64,000 nt of DNA from JALEFZ01 sp964564415 (GCA_964564415.1 CAZMAV010000009.1:62001-126000), one strand, 5' to 3'. Counted from the stretch's first letter, positions 49,254 through 59,063 are shown. A program made the numbers and translations. The notes: generated by a model not told the origin, from the sequence alone.

Positions 49254-51428
49254 TTAGGCTTCAATGCCTATGGAGATAGGGGTCTTTTCAGAGACGCCCA
49301 TGGATTTGGCTACATCGAGCACCTGGGTCAACATGGTCTTTTGACCTTCATCTTTGGTCTGCTGCATCATGCGCATGATCAGGGCTGAAATGCTCAGGTT
49401 TTTGACGTCTTCACTGCTAATGTTGAACTGGCTGATAAGGGCAGCTAGGCTTTTTGATAGGGATGGATTCCCATTGCCATTTCCGAGGAGGGAAAGCTTG
49501 AGGTCCTGGATATTTTCACTTCCATTGACCAGTTTGTCTACAAACTTCCCTGTGGTAACGGCGTTGGATAGCCTGTCGAAGAACTCCTGCTCTCCACCCA
49601 TGATGTCAATTTTGGCTGATTTGAGGGCTTGGGCAAGGACAGTAGCCTGTGCAGCCGCAATCTCCTTCTGAATGTCGATGCGGGCAAGTTCAATGCGGGT
49701 CTCTTTTTCCAGCCTCAGCTTGAACTCCTCATGCTCTTTGCCTACCCCATCGAGCTGCTTCATGGCTTTGGCCTTGGCCTCTACACCTTTGGCGTCTGCA
49801 ATGCCTTTTTCCTCGACAATCTTGGCTTCTGCCAGTCCCATTTTCTCTTCCGCTTCCGCTTTGGCCTGGAGGACTTTGGCCTCTGCCATGCCTCGCTCGA
49901 CAGCAATTTTGGCTTCTACCATGCCCTTTTTGCGGTTGGCTTCTGCCTCAGCTTCGCCTTTAAGTTCGATGCCTTTGGCTTCTGCATTATTTCTGAAATC
50001 TAAGGAGTTGGCCTCAGCTTCCCCTTCCTTTTCCCGGGCCCGGGCTTTGGCTTCGAGGACTCGGGCTTCGGCCAGTCCGATGGCGGCGTGCTCCTCGGCG
50101 GTAGCGTCGGCCATGATCTTTTTGGCTTCGGCCTCTTTGTCGGCAGCTTCGCGTGCAGCGTTGGCTTCGATGATTCGCTTTTGAGACTCAAGCTCGGCAG
50201 CATCCTTTCCGGCTTCGGCGAGTTTGACCTGCTCTACGAATTTTTCCTGTGCCCGCTGCTCAGCATTGAGGATGGCGACTTTTTTCTCCCGCTCTGCTGT
50301 GGCGATGGATTCTGTGTCCTTCATCCGCTCCTGCTCCTCGACCACCTCTCTCTCCACGGCTACCCGGTCGCGGATAACATCCTGTATGTTTTTGCGCTCC
50401 TCTTCCAGGGCTTTTTCCTTCTCAATTTGTGCCAGGGCTACAATGCGCTCCCGCTCTGTAGCCTCCAATTGCCTGTCTCGCTCTACCTTTTCAGACTCTA
50501 CCGCCTCTGTACGCTCCTTATTTTTCTTGGCCGCAATGATGTCTCGAAGTTTGTTTTGCTCCTCGATATCGATCTCGCGCTCGCGAACCAGGCGAGCTTT
50601 TTCAGCCTTGGCCCTCTCTTCTTCGTCCACTCGTTTGATTTCGGCCTCCTCACGGGAGCGAATGTTGGCGATTTCTCGCTGCTGAATGGCCTCTTTTTCT
50701 TCCTGCTGCTTTTCCAATTCCAGGATAGCCTCCCTGGCTTCTACATCCTGCTTTTTTAGTTCCTTTTCTTTCTCTCGCTGAATCTTGTTGGCCAGGGTGA
50801 TCTGCTTGGCCGTCAAGTCGCGGATTTTCTTGATACCCTCAGCATCAAGGATATTGTCGGCATCCAGATACTCTACTCGGGTCTGCTCAAGGTAGTCAAT
50901 GGCGATGTCCTGAAGCATATAGCCGTTGAGGTCGTCTCCAATTTCTTCCATGACCAACTGCTTGAGGCGGGAGCGGGCATTGTAGAGATCGACAAAGTTG
51001 AAATTGATGCCAACCGTCTTGACAGCCTCCGAAAAAAGGGCCTCAAAAAGAGTACGTAGCAATTCGGGGTCCGAAGCTCTCTCGCAGCCTATGGTCTGGG
51101 CCACCCGTCGGATAGACTCCTTTTCGGGATTGACACGGACGAAAAAGACCACCTTGATATCGGCCCTCATATTGTCCTTGCATATGAGTCCATCCTTGCC
51201 CTCCCTTTCTATGACCATCTGCTTTACGCTGATATCCATGGTCTCCAAGGTGTGGAGGAGGGGAACAGCAATGATTCCTCCCATGGACACCTTTACTCCG
51301 TTGGGGCCAGTCCGCACCAGGGCCTTGCCCTGAGGAACCTTCCGATAGAAGGTAGCGATCAGGGCCAGGATGCCAAAGATGATGGCTACGGCCACGACCG
51401 CAATGACAACGAAAATATTTTCAAACAT
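49254..51428 (-). CDS. SPFH/flotillin family protein, YqiK-like
   Basis: The 724-residue protein has one N-terminal membrane helix (about residues 6-28), an SPFH domain (to about 210: 'YRKVPQGKALVRTGPNGVKV', 'LYNARSRLKQLVMEEIGDDL') and then about 400 residues of charged coiled coil with repeated 'AEAK-EEKG-AEAK' motifs, as in flotillins and E. coli YqiK. The globular C-terminus ends 'VSEKTPISIGIEA'. Flotillins oligomerise and organise membrane microdomains. It is downstream of a YqiJ/NfeD-like gene (75 bp gap), the usual partner. The chain is long for the family because of the extended coiled coil. Confidence 0.9.
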   Translation of the reverse strand: MFENIFVVIAVVAVAIIFGILALIATFYRKVPQGKALVRTGPNGVKVSMGGIIAVPLLHTLETMDISVKQMVIEREGKDGLICKDNMRADIKVVFFVRVNPEKESIRRVAQTIGCERASDPELLRTLFEALFSEAVKTVGINFNFVDLYNARSRLKQLVMEEIGDDLNGYMLQDIAIDYLEQTRVEYLDADNILDAEGIKKIRDLTAKQITLANKIQREKEKELKKQDVEAREAILELEKQQEEKEAIQQREIANIRSREEAEIKRVDEEERAKAEKARLVREREIDIEEQNKLRDIIAAKKNKERTEAVESEKVERDRQLEATERERIVALAQIEKEKALEEERKNIQDVIRDRVAVEREVVEEQERMKDTESIATAEREKKVAILNAEQRAQEKFVEQVKLAEAGKDAAELESQKRIIEANAAREAADKEAEAKKIMADATAEEHAAIGLAEARVLEAKARAREKEGEAEANSLDFRNNAEAKGIELKGEAEAEANRKKGMVEAKIAVERGMAEAKVLQAKAEAEEKMGLAEAKIVEEKGIADAKGVEAKAKAMKQLDGVGKEHEEFKLRLEKETRIELARIDIQKEIAAAQATVLAQALKSAKIDIMGGEQEFFDRLSNAVTTGKFVDKLVNGSENIQDLKLSLLGNGNGNPSLSKSLAALISQFNISSEDVKNLSISALIMRMMQQTKDEGQKTMLTQVLDVAKSMGVSEKTPISIGIEA

Positions 51429-51502
51429 GTGGGTAAAAATTGGTTGTGAGTAACAATTTATCTAAAGAATGATTCAAGCTTCTGGTACAGGGTTGAAATG
51501 GC

Positions 51503-52165
51503 TTACACATCAAAATGGGTGATGAGAAACTCATTCTTTTCTTCCCGGTATTCCACCAAGAGGACTTTTTCTCCTTTTTTATGAATTTGCTCGTCTTCAG
51601 AACGGACGTTGATCAAGAAGCTATGATCCCCATTTAGGACCTCAGCCTGGCTTCTTTTCTGAGGGATTGCCTCCATGCGCAAGACCGCTACCTTGCCTAC
51701 GAGGTCTTTGTAGCTGCTGGCCTCACGGTTGAGAGACCTAAAAATGGGCAGAAAGGGCCAGGTCAATCCTTTGGTGATAAATAGAGACAGAAAGAAGTTG
51801 GGGACAAGAATAAAGAGGCCTATCCAAGGGATGCCCTCTCCAAACATATCAAAGGCAAACATTGCCAGGGACCAAAGGGTCAAGGCCAGGAAACTAAAAA
51901 ATACCATGAAGGGGACCTTGTCAAGGTTAAAAAATAACATTCCCTTGATTAGCCAGCCCCCATCTTCGATCTCAGTATCCGCATCCACATCGACATCAAC
52001 TTCGGTGTCCATGTCAAGGTCTACATCACTGTCCACTTCCACATCCATGAAGTCCAAGTCTAGCAAACCGATAAATACGGTAATCCAATATACCAGAACT
52101 ACCATCAGGAGTATGGTATAGATCAAATTGCCGGGGTGGAAGGCCGCCCGAAATAGTTCTGTCAT
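51503..52165 (-). CDS. YqiJ/NfeD-like membrane protein with acidic repeat
   Basis: The 220-residue protein has membrane helices at about 16-35, 85-105 and 115-140 and a C-terminal OB-fold-like domain ('SYKDLVGKVAVLRMEAIPQK', 'KGEKVLLVEYREEKNEFLI'), like YqiJ and NfeD proteins that partner SPFH proteins. Between helices 1 and 2 lies an unusual run of alternating Asp/Glu and Val (residues about 38-66), which looks like a cation-binding or charged linker repeat. It is the first gene of a two-gene operon with the flotillin. Confidence 0.82.
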   Translation of the reverse strand: MTELFRAAFHPGNLIYTILLMVVLVYWITVFIGLLDLDFMDVEVDSDVDLDMDTEVDVDVDADTEIEDGGWLIKGMLFFNLDKVPFMVFFSFLALTLWSLAMFAFDMFGEGIPWIGLFILVPNFFLSLFITKGLTWPFLPIFRSLNREASSYKDLVGKVAVLRMEAIPQKRSQAEVLNGDHSFLINVRSEDEQIHKKGEKVLLVEYREEKNEFLITHFDV

Positions 52166-52536
52166 GGCATTGATAATTTAACCCTGAAAATATAGTGAAA
52201 TATCACAAAGTCAGCCAGAGGGAGACGCAATTTCCATTTTGTGTTTTCACCTTTTTCTGTCGAGTCGCTGTAGGAGCGGTGCCTTGGTTTGAAAATTAAG
52301 ATTGGAAAAGGTCCTTCACTGTCTGATCGATACAACAAATAGAGTTAAAGCCAAAAGATAAAGTTGGAAAAAGGAGGAGGGATGGAGAGGACAAGTATAG
52401 GAGGCTCTTGATTTGGAGATAATACAATTTTCAATAAAATATAGGTTTCGGGACAATAACCTCTAATTTCTTTCTTAATCTATCTTGTGGAATGCTCTTT
52501 GTACTAGGAAGGCTAGACTTTTTGCGAAAATACATC
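52166..52536. other. Spacer with divergent promoters
   Basis: No gene or RNA was recognised. The region separates the YqiJ/SPFH operon from a plus-strand lipoprotein gene, so both promoters should be here. No exact promoter consensus is seen. Confidence 0.35.
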
Positions 52537-53265
52537 ATGAGCCCTTTCAAGTTTATTGCATTCCTGCTGGCCCTCTTCTGTCTACAATCCTGTGCAGAAG
52601 AAAAGGAGGCCGAGGTTTTGGATTCTGAGGTACAGGAAGACACCCTGATAGTGGTAGGTCGAAATTTGTACGAGGTCGAGGATCAGGGGCCTCAATATGC
52701 GGTAGACCAGGCCTTCTCTCAGGGGGATTTCGATCCGGGGGATATTCCTCCCATCATCGAAAAGCAATTGGACGGGGCTTCTTTCATCAAAGGAGCTTAT
52801 TGGAAGGATGGCAATGGAGACAACTACCTGGGTATCTACAAAGAAGTGGACCGCGACAAGGACCTTACACAGTTGAGGGCTTTTCATGCCGTAAACCTGG
52901 GAGGAGATAAGTTTAGGATACTAAAAATGCTCAATGATGGGATCGCCAACTGCGAATTTGACTTGATCCTCGACCTCATTCCTGCCTCTTTGACCATTAC
53001 CGATATCGACTCCAATCGGTATGCAGAGGTCATCTTTGTCTATCAGATGGGCTGTATATCCGATGTCAGTCCCCTACAAGCCAAACTGATGGTATTGGAG
53101 AATGGAAATAAGTACGCCATCCGGGGCAACACCTCCCTATCTGCTTCGGATGACCAAAAAGCTCAGATAGACAGCCTTTTGAACCAGGCCCCTATCGCGA
53201 TTCAGACCTACGCCCAGGCACAGTGGGAGCGCTTTACCGACACGACTGTGTACTACTGGAGATAG
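52537..53265 (+). CDS. Lipoprotein, similar to M949_RS01915-type proteins
   Basis: The ATG at 52537 ('MSPFKFIAFLLALFCLQSC') gives a lipobox 'LQSC' at Cys19; the open frame starts earlier at 52492. The mature chain contains 'FIKGAYWKDGNGDNYLGIYK', 'FHAVNLGGDKFRILKMLNDG', 'LTITDIDSNRYAEVIFVYQM' and ends 'FTDTTVYYWR'. This resembles a Bacteroidota lipoprotein family sometimes annotated as M949_RS01915 surface polysaccharide protein, but the assignment is from memory and function is unproven. It has an FG-GAP-like calcium-site pattern ('DIDSNRY'). Confidence 0.6.
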   Translation: MSPFKFIAFLLALFCLQSCAEEKEAEVLDSEVQEDTLIVVGRNLYEVEDQGPQYAVDQAFSQGDFDPGDIPPIIEKQLDGASFIKGAYWKDGNGDNYLGIYKEVDRDKDLTQLRAFHAVNLGGDKFRILKMLNDGIANCEFDLILDLIPASLTITDIDSNRYAEVIFVYQMGCISDVSPLQAKLMVLENGNKYAIRGNTSLSASDDQKAQIDSLLNQAPIAIQTYAQAQWERFTDTTVYYWR

Positions 53266-53519
53266 CAGTTGTTGGTTAATGTAAGGATGGAGGCTTCACT
53301 TGCAGCTTAAATTGAGAATTTGAGCCTTTGCATTCCCTGATGGAAGGAAGGCCATTTTTTATTTTGCTAAATTGATGGTAAGCCTAATGATCTGTAACAA
53401 ATGCTACAGATAGAAGGTCTACTGAGTAATGTCATTCTTTTTCCCCTCGAACTCATTTAGTTTTCCTAAACCAAAGTGCTTTCCCCGGCGTTAGATTTAT
53501 AACCTTTACATTAAAAAAA

Positions 53520-54275
53520 ATGAATGCTTTCAAAATCACTTCTCTTTTACTAGCGGTTTTGTACCTATTTAGCTCTTGCAAACAGGAGCTATCTGTGCTT
53601 AATGTCCAGATTGACGCAGAAGCCGGAGGTAGTCCCTGGAATGTCGACCAGCTTTTTTCTACCAATGGAAGCGACCAGGTAAAGATCGATAAGATCAAAT
53701 TTTATGTGTCAAATATCTCCCTCCGCAACGAAGAAGGAGATGAAGTGGAGAACAGGGAAATATACCTGATCGACCTTGGTGAAGGAGAAAATCAGTTTAC
53801 GATCAGCGATTTTGAAGCAGGTAATTATGACAGGCTTTGCTTCGGTATTGGTGTTCCTGAAGACTTCAATTTGCTAGACCCTGCCCAATACGAGTCCAGC
53901 CATCCCCTTAGTATTCGTCAGGGTATGCACTGGTCTTGGTCGGTAGGCTATATTTTTGCAAAAATTGAAGGAGATTGGGATAGCACAGGAACAGGTAACT
54001 TTGAAAAGCCTATCCTGTATCACACAGGTACCCAAGAGCTGTTTAAGGAAGTCTGCTTTGACGCAGCAGGATTGGCACTCTCAGATGAGTCTCCTAAGAG
54101 TGTTCGTTTGACCCTGGATGTTCCTAGTCTGTTTGTCTCAGACTCTGATTCCCTGAATTTGAGTACAGAAAACTTTTCTCATACAAGTCCTGTCGGCTCT
54201 AAAGCTTTTGAAATATCGGAAAAAGTTACCCGTCAGCTTACTCAGGAAGCCCTTAAACTGGAATCTATCCAGTAA
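53520..54275 (+). CDS. MbnP-like copper-binding protein
   Basis: The 251-residue lipoprotein (lipobox 'LFSSC') has the family layout: 'VDQLFSTNGSDQVKIDKIKF', 'YVSNISLRNEEGDEVE', 'YDRLCFGIGVPEDFNL', 'HPLSIRQGMHWSWSVGYIFA' and 'ILYHTGTQELFKEVCFD'. MbnP proteins bind copper in the periplasm and carry a tryptophan-derived kynurenine installed by the diheme enzyme MbnH, encoded 32 bp downstream here. The tryptophans of 'HWSWSVGY' lie in the conserved region; which one is modified is not certain from sequence alone. Role: copper handling outside the cytoplasm. Confidence 0.85.
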   Translation: MNAFKITSLLLAVLYLFSSCKQELSVLNVQIDAEAGGSPWNVDQLFSTNGSDQVKIDKIKFYVSNISLRNEEGDEVENREIYLIDLGEGENQFTISDFEAGNYDRLCFGIGVPEDFNLLDPAQYESSHPLSIRQGMHWSWSVGYIFAKIEGDWDSTGTGNFEKPILYHTGTQELFKEVCFDAAGLALSDESPKSVRLTLDVPSLFVSDSDSLNLSTENFSHTSPVGSKAFEISEKVTRQLTQEALKLESIQ

Positions 54276-54307
54276 ATGAGTATTATTTTTATAGAAAGAA
54301 GATCAGC

Positions 54308-55405
54308 ATGAAGAGCTTGCGCTACCTCCTTCCCACTTTATTGGTATTGGCACTGCTGGCCTGCCAAAAAGACCCGCCCATTGTCAGCCCTCAGCGTCTG
54401 CCTTTCGTTCCGGATATTCCGGATCACGTGGAGGCCATGACCATTCCCGACTACAATCCCATCACGCAAGCCAAGGTAGACCTGGGTAAAAAGCTTTTTT
54501 TTGACCCTATCCTTTCTGCGGATACCACTGTTGCATGCGCCTCATGCCACAAGCAATCCAATGCTTTTACGGCCTCAAGTCCCAGCAGTCCCGGGGTAGG
54601 AGGTGCATTGGGTTTTCTTCCTGAAGAAAGGCGAAATTCCATGCCCCTCTTTAACCTCGCCAATGATAGGTTTTTGTTTTGGGATGGAGCTGTACACGCT
54701 GCCGAAGGAGCTTATAATGAATTGGAAATACAGGCCCTCAAGCCCATTACCAATACCTTCGAAATGATCAATACCCTCGAGGAGGTCAATCGCCGCCTCA
54801 AGGAGCATCCAGAGTATCCCCAACTTTTCCAAAAAGCTTTTGACGATACGATCAAGGATCAATACATAGCCATGGCCCTGGCTTCCTTCGAACGTACCCT
54901 GGTGAGTTACAATACTAAGTATGACCGTTACCTGGCAGGGGGGCTGGACAGCACAGTCTTTACTGCCCAGGAGTGGAGAGGTCTCAGGGTATATTTTGAT
55001 GAAAGGGAAGGGGCCAAACATGCGGAGTGCTTTCACTGTCATGGGGGTCCCAACCTCAACGATCCTGGTCAGGTGTTCAGAAACAATGGCCTTTTCCCCT
55101 CCAACGATCCCTTTGGAGAAGACCTGGGTGCTTTTAGGGTATTTGGGCAGGAGGTAGGGGTCAAATTCAAGGTGCCCTCCCTGAGAAATATTTCTTTTAC
55201 AGCCCCCTACATGCATGATGGCCGTTTTCAGACCTTGGATGAGGTATTGGATTTTTACCAAAAAGGAGGTGATCCCAATAATCCCAACCGGGACCGCTTG
55301 ATGCAAACCATGGGTTTTACAGACCAGGAAAAGGAAGACCTGAAAGCCTTCCTCCTCACGCTTAGCGACAGCTTATTTATTACCAATCCAGCCTTCCGGC
55401 CTTAG
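54308..55405 (+). CDS. Diheme cytochrome c peroxidase-like enzyme (MbnH/MauG type)
   Basis: The 365-residue lipoprotein (lipobox 'LLAC') carries two heme-binding motifs, 'CASCHKQ' and 'CFHCHGG', with 'VPSLRNISFTAPYMHDGRF' late in the chain, the family's C-terminal heme-ligand region. In the MbnP/MbnH pair such enzymes oxidise a tryptophan of MbnP to kynurenine. Adjacency and a gap of 32 bp make that role likely; ordinary cytochrome c peroxidase is the alternative. The last 26 bases overlap the convergent gene at 55380. Confidence 0.88.
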   Translation: MKSLRYLLPTLLVLALLACQKDPPIVSPQRLPFVPDIPDHVEAMTIPDYNPITQAKVDLGKKLFFDPILSADTTVACASCHKQSNAFTASSPSSPGVGGALGFLPEERRNSMPLFNLANDRFLFWDGAVHAAEGAYNELEIQALKPITNTFEMINTLEEVNRRLKEHPEYPQLFQKAFDDTIKDQYIAMALASFERTLVSYNTKYDRYLAGGLDSTVFTAQEWRGLRVYFDEREGAKHAECFHCHGGPNLNDPGQVFRNNGLFPSNDPFGEDLGAFRVFGQEVGVKFKVPSLRNISFTAPYMHDGRFQTLDEVLDFYQKGGDPNNPNRDRLMQTMGFTDQEKEDLKAFLLTLSDSLFITNPAFRP

Positions 55406-55946
55406 AAAAAGGAAGGTTGCTGCGGCCAGGAGTGTGAAGTCCGTATTCCTTTGAAATTTTGTGTTCAGCCTCTGTCCAAAGATCAAGGGGAGTGTAGGCC
55501 AGATGGCGGCTTTGAAGGCAGATAGAAGCACGACCCCCGGGCAGGCTTCGGTAAACCAACCAGTACACCCTGGCCTCCCAGGTAAAAATATATTCCTTGA
55601 CTTCCCTGCCAGCCTCAACTTCACTGACCTCTTTGGCCTGGATGTGGTCAAAATAGGCCAGGCAATCTTGAAATGACTTTTTGGCCTCTCTTCGCTTATC
55701 GAAGTATCGCTCCATGCGCACGTCAAAGAGTCGGTCCCTGTGAAACTCGTAATCGAAGTTGGCCTTCCTCCAACTTGCCTCAATGCTGCCTGCTTTCAGG
55801 CTTTTGGTTTTGGCGCCTTTAACCTCTTCTACTTGTCGGAAAATGCCATGGCTACTTTGACCAAAGGAAAAAAACATAGGATTTTGTCCCTTCATAGAAC
55901 TGGCAAATAAAATAGCGAAAAGGATAAGCAAGTATTTGTTGATCAT
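55380..55946 (-). CDS. Exported protein of unknown function
   Basis: A signal peptide ('YLLILFAILFASSMKG') is followed by about 170 soluble residues, basic, with 'DYEFHRDRLFDVRMERYFDK' and 'EVKEYIFTWEARVYWLVYRS'. I do not recognise the family. The gene converges on the cytochrome gene with a 26 bp overlap of 3' ends. Confidence 0.6.
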   Translation of the reverse strand: MINKYLLILFAILFASSMKGQNPMFFSFGQSSHGIFRQVEEVKGAKTKSLKAGSIEASWRKANFDYEFHRDRLFDVRMERYFDKRREAKKSFQDCLAYFDHIQAKEVSEVEAGREVKEYIFTWEARVYWLVYRSLPGGRASICLQSRHLAYTPLDLWTEAEHKISKEYGLHTPGRSNLPFSKAGRLDW

Positions 55947-56205
55947 GGGTTTGTAGATTGAAAAAGCTCTGAAAAACGGATGTTAGGCATGTAGAAGTCT
56001 GGGTTTTGTTTCGGTAGTAAGGTTTGTTTGGTTTTTGTATTAAATTATACGTAAAATTAAAATAAATGTGCTTAGAATGCCATCCAAACGGGTAGGGGAT
56101 ATGTCAGATCGGGAGGGGATTTTATCGAAAATCCCGAAAGTGAAAAGGGGCAGGGTTGTTAAATCAGGGGTGGAGCCAAGACATTAGGCCGATCCTCATT
56201 AGAGG

Positions 56206-58146
56206 TTGAGAAAGAATCCTTACTTTAGGTCTGTGAAGGAAGTCATTAGGATCGGATTGATTGCTGTGTTGCTGCTGGGATGGACGAGAGGGCAGGACCT
56301 CAAGATAAGTTTTGACCGGCAAAACAACTTCACCTATTCAACTCAGAGCCTGCTTTCTTACCGGCTAAAGAAGGAAAACTACCGAATACAGGTCATCTGG
56401 GATCAAGACCTTATCCTAAATACCAACAGAAATCCTTCCTCTCTGGTCCTCTTCAACATCCGCGCCCAAGTCTGGCAGCACCACAGGGTAGGGGACTCTC
56501 TGGAAATAAGCTCTTTTACAGAAGTAGAGCAGTTTTGGACCACGCAAAACCAGCGTTACAGCCAGTATTTTGGTCTCAACTATCGGTGGAAAACCTGGCT
56601 CAGCCTTACCCCCATGCTGGGATATAGTTGGGATTATCGGTCGGCCCGCCTGGATCAGGGATTCTCACCTGCCCTAAGCCTGAGGTCGAGGCATCGATTC
56701 AAGGATGGTACTTTTATGGAAAACCGCCTCTGGTCCCGGTTGAAATACATTGCCCCCCGCCATCAACGCAACCTGAGCTTTAGTTCGAATTGGAACAAAA
56801 GCTTGGGGGAAGATGCCCGTATCGCATGGGGGGTGGAAATGGGTTCCAACCAGATGGATGACTATCGCCTTTCCTCTGTCGAGCAGATCGAATCCGATAC
56901 AGCCGCCGCTTTTTTGAGCCTACGATATCGGGTAGCTCCCCGGCTTACCTGGACCTCCGACAATCGTCTGATTTTCAATCGCCGCCTTTTTGATTATGAA
57001 GTCTTCGAAATAGAAGAGCCAGAATTCAATGACCTGCGCTTCAACCAGCGGCAATTGTTCAGTCTGCAGCAGCTGGACATGGTGAGAGAAAAGTGGAGTT
57101 TTCAAGGGCAGTATATCTATGAGTTTCTGGAAAGGAACTATCAGTTGGACAATGACCTTGACCTCCCCCAGCGGGAGTTTGACCGTCGCACCCGCCGCGA
57201 AAAGCAAAAGGATGCCTTTCGACGTACCCACAGTTTCAACCTCAATGCGGCTTACATCCCCAATGATAAGCACCGCCTCAGCCTGGAAGCCAACAACAAA
57301 TACATTCAATACGATACTCCTTCGGAAGACAACTTTGATGACCACGACGAACTGACCTATGGCCTTCGTTTGGGCTGGAAGGCCCGCTGGGACAGCAAGT
57401 TTTCCACCCAGTACGCCCTCACGGGAGGGCTGAGGCGCTATGCCTTCCTTTTTGGGGAGAGAAGCCAGGACAACTACACCCAGCGCAACCTACGCCTGGA
57501 TTTTTCCTACAATTGGTTCCCCTTGAAAAAGCTAAGGCTCTTTGGAGAGCAGCGCATCTATGTAACCTATAATGTCAAGGACTTTACGGATAAGAATCTG
57601 ACGGATCGCTCTACCCGCAACCTGGAGACGAGATTGGGGGCGGACTATCTTTGGAGCCAGAAGTGGAGGTCTCGCTTTCGCTTTTACTGCAAAGAGATTC
57701 AGGTCTCCTACCTCAACTGGGCGGCCTTTTCGGAGACAGGACTGGATACGACGACCACCCTTCGAGTAGAAATGAGTCATAGCTATGTGCATGGATTGGG
57801 GCAGGGGCCCTACCGGCTCCGCTATGATTTTGGTTATCGCCACGCGGGCCGTTTTCGCTTTTTAAACTCTTCCATGACGAGTTTGGAGAATGTGTTGACT
57901 CCGATCAACCTTCACATTCGGACGCAGCAGACGGGTCCTTCGACGGGCATAGAATTGATGGGTAGGCAGGGCAGCCTTTTTGAGCTTGATCTGTGGTGGC
58001 AGTGGCAGATTCAGGATTTTGTCTATGATGAAGTATCCAGGTTTTCCACGCTTTCCTCCAATTATCAGGAGGAGCAGCTACGGAGGGTAGACCTGAGCTT
58101 CAGGCCCTTCATTCGACTCCGGCTCAATCTTTGGCTTGGGGCATGA
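56206..58146 (+). CDS. Outer-membrane barrel protein
   Basis: The frame begins at a TTG (56206) or GTG (56233); no ATG precedes the signal-like stretch 'IGLIAVLLLGWTRG'. The mature chain is rich in aromatic, alternating strands such as 'LGWKARWDSKFSTQYALTGG', typical of large Bacteroidota barrels. No plug or TonB box is seen, so it is not a TonB receptor. It ends without an obvious barrel-closing aromatic residue ('RLNLWLGA'). Single gene; its 3' end overlaps the sirtuin gene by 23 bp. Confidence 0.7.
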   Translation: MRKNPYFRSVKEVIRIGLIAVLLLGWTRGQDLKISFDRQNNFTYSTQSLLSYRLKKENYRIQVIWDQDLILNTNRNPSSLVLFNIRAQVWQHHRVGDSLEISSFTEVEQFWTTQNQRYSQYFGLNYRWKTWLSLTPMLGYSWDYRSARLDQGFSPALSLRSRHRFKDGTFMENRLWSRLKYIAPRHQRNLSFSSNWNKSLGEDARIAWGVEMGSNQMDDYRLSSVEQIESDTAAAFLSLRYRVAPRLTWTSDNRLIFNRRLFDYEVFEIEEPEFNDLRFNQRQLFSLQQLDMVREKWSFQGQYIYEFLERNYQLDNDLDLPQREFDRRTRREKQKDAFRRTHSFNLNAAYIPNDKHRLSLEANNKYIQYDTPSEDNFDDHDELTYGLRLGWKARWDSKFSTQYALTGGLRRYAFLFGERSQDNYTQRNLRLDFSYNWFPLKKLRLFGEQRIYVTYNVKDFTDKNLTDRSTRNLETRLGADYLWSQKWRSRFRFYCKEIQVSYLNWAAFSETGLDTTTTLRVEMSHSYVHGLGQGPYRLRYDFGYRHAGRFRFLNSSMTSLENVLTPINLHIRTQQTGPSTGIELMGRQGSLFELDLWWQWQIQDFVYDEVSRFSTLSSNYQEEQLRRVDLSFRPFIRLRLNLWLGA

Positions 58147-58957
58147 GCTGCAGGATTTCGGGGAGAATTTTCCCACTGGGGCCTTGTAGGTAGAAGCCTC
58201 GGCCGCTTTCTATGGCCTCATAAGAAAATAGGCTGGGTTCTATGTTGATGTCGATCAGAAGGGCTCCGGAGCGTAAGGCGGTATCCACCACCTGTATGGG
58301 TAGGGTAGTGGCCCCTGAAGTTCCAATGGTAATTAGAATATCTGTCTGTGCGGCCACGGCCAGGGAACTTTTAAAGCGAAAGTATTTTTCATTGTAGACT
58401 TCGTCAAACCAAAGGACATGGGGACGGGTCATCTCTCCGCATTTGGGACAGCGGAGCAGGTTCATTTCGGCGTCGCTGAAAAGGCTATTTCTAAGCTTGG
58501 CTCCTACTTTTTTTGGAAATGGATAGAGGTCTGTGCTGCAATCCTGGCTACATCGGACATAATCCAGGGTGCCGTGAATCATAAAAGTCCTCTCCAGGCT
58601 GTTGCCAGCTCTGAGGTGGAGGCCGTCTACGTTTTGGGTGATGAGGGTAAAGCGATCTTCAAGGAGGTTTTCCAGTTCGACCAAAGCGTAATGTCCGGGA
58701 TTGGGCAGGGCACGCTGGCAGACCGTCCGGCGAAAGAGGTACCACATCCAGACATCCCGGGGGTGCTTGACAAACATATCATGGGTAGCGATCTCCTCGG
58801 GGGTATACTTTTCGGAGCCTACCTTCCAGTATCCTTGAGGGCCTCTAAAGGTAGGAATACCACTTTCGGCCGATACCCCTGCACCGGTCAGTACCGTCAA
58901 TCGGCCCTTCCCCTGAATGAACTGCTGTATTTCCCTCTTGAGTTTTTCCGAAATCAT
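58124..58957 (-). CDS. Sirtuin-type NAD-dependent deacylase
   Basis: The 277-residue protein has the Rossmann NAD motif 'TGAGVSAESGIPTFRG' (residues 24-39), 'TQNVDGLH' (107-114), catalytic His128 in 'IHG' and a zinc set of Cys136, Cys140, Cys170 and Cys173. Tyr73 and Arg76 form the Y-x-x-R motif that in SIRT5 and CobB binds succinyl-lysine, so desuccinylation as well as deacetylation is plausible. Cytoplasmic. The 3' end overlaps the convergent barrel gene by 23 bp. Confidence 0.92.
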   Translation of the reverse strand: MISEKLKREIQQFIQGKGRLTVLTGAGVSAESGIPTFRGPQGYWKVGSEKYTPEEIATHDMFVKHPRDVWMWYLFRRTVCQRALPNPGHYALVELENLLEDRFTLITQNVDGLHLRAGNSLERTFMIHGTLDYVRCSQDCSTDLYPFPKKVGAKLRNSLFSDAEMNLLRCPKCGEMTRPHVLWFDEVYNEKYFRFKSSLAVAAQTDILITIGTSGATTLPIQVVDTALRSGALLIDINIEPSLFSYEAIESGRGFYLQGPSGKILPEILQLMPQAKD

Positions 58958-59063
58958 GTCGATCGACCTATTCCTACTAAATTAAGTAACTAGGGCCTTC
59001 CTCTGCAAATTTGATTTTTCGAAGTAAAGAAATGAATGATAGCCGTGAAAGAAAAAAATGTAC

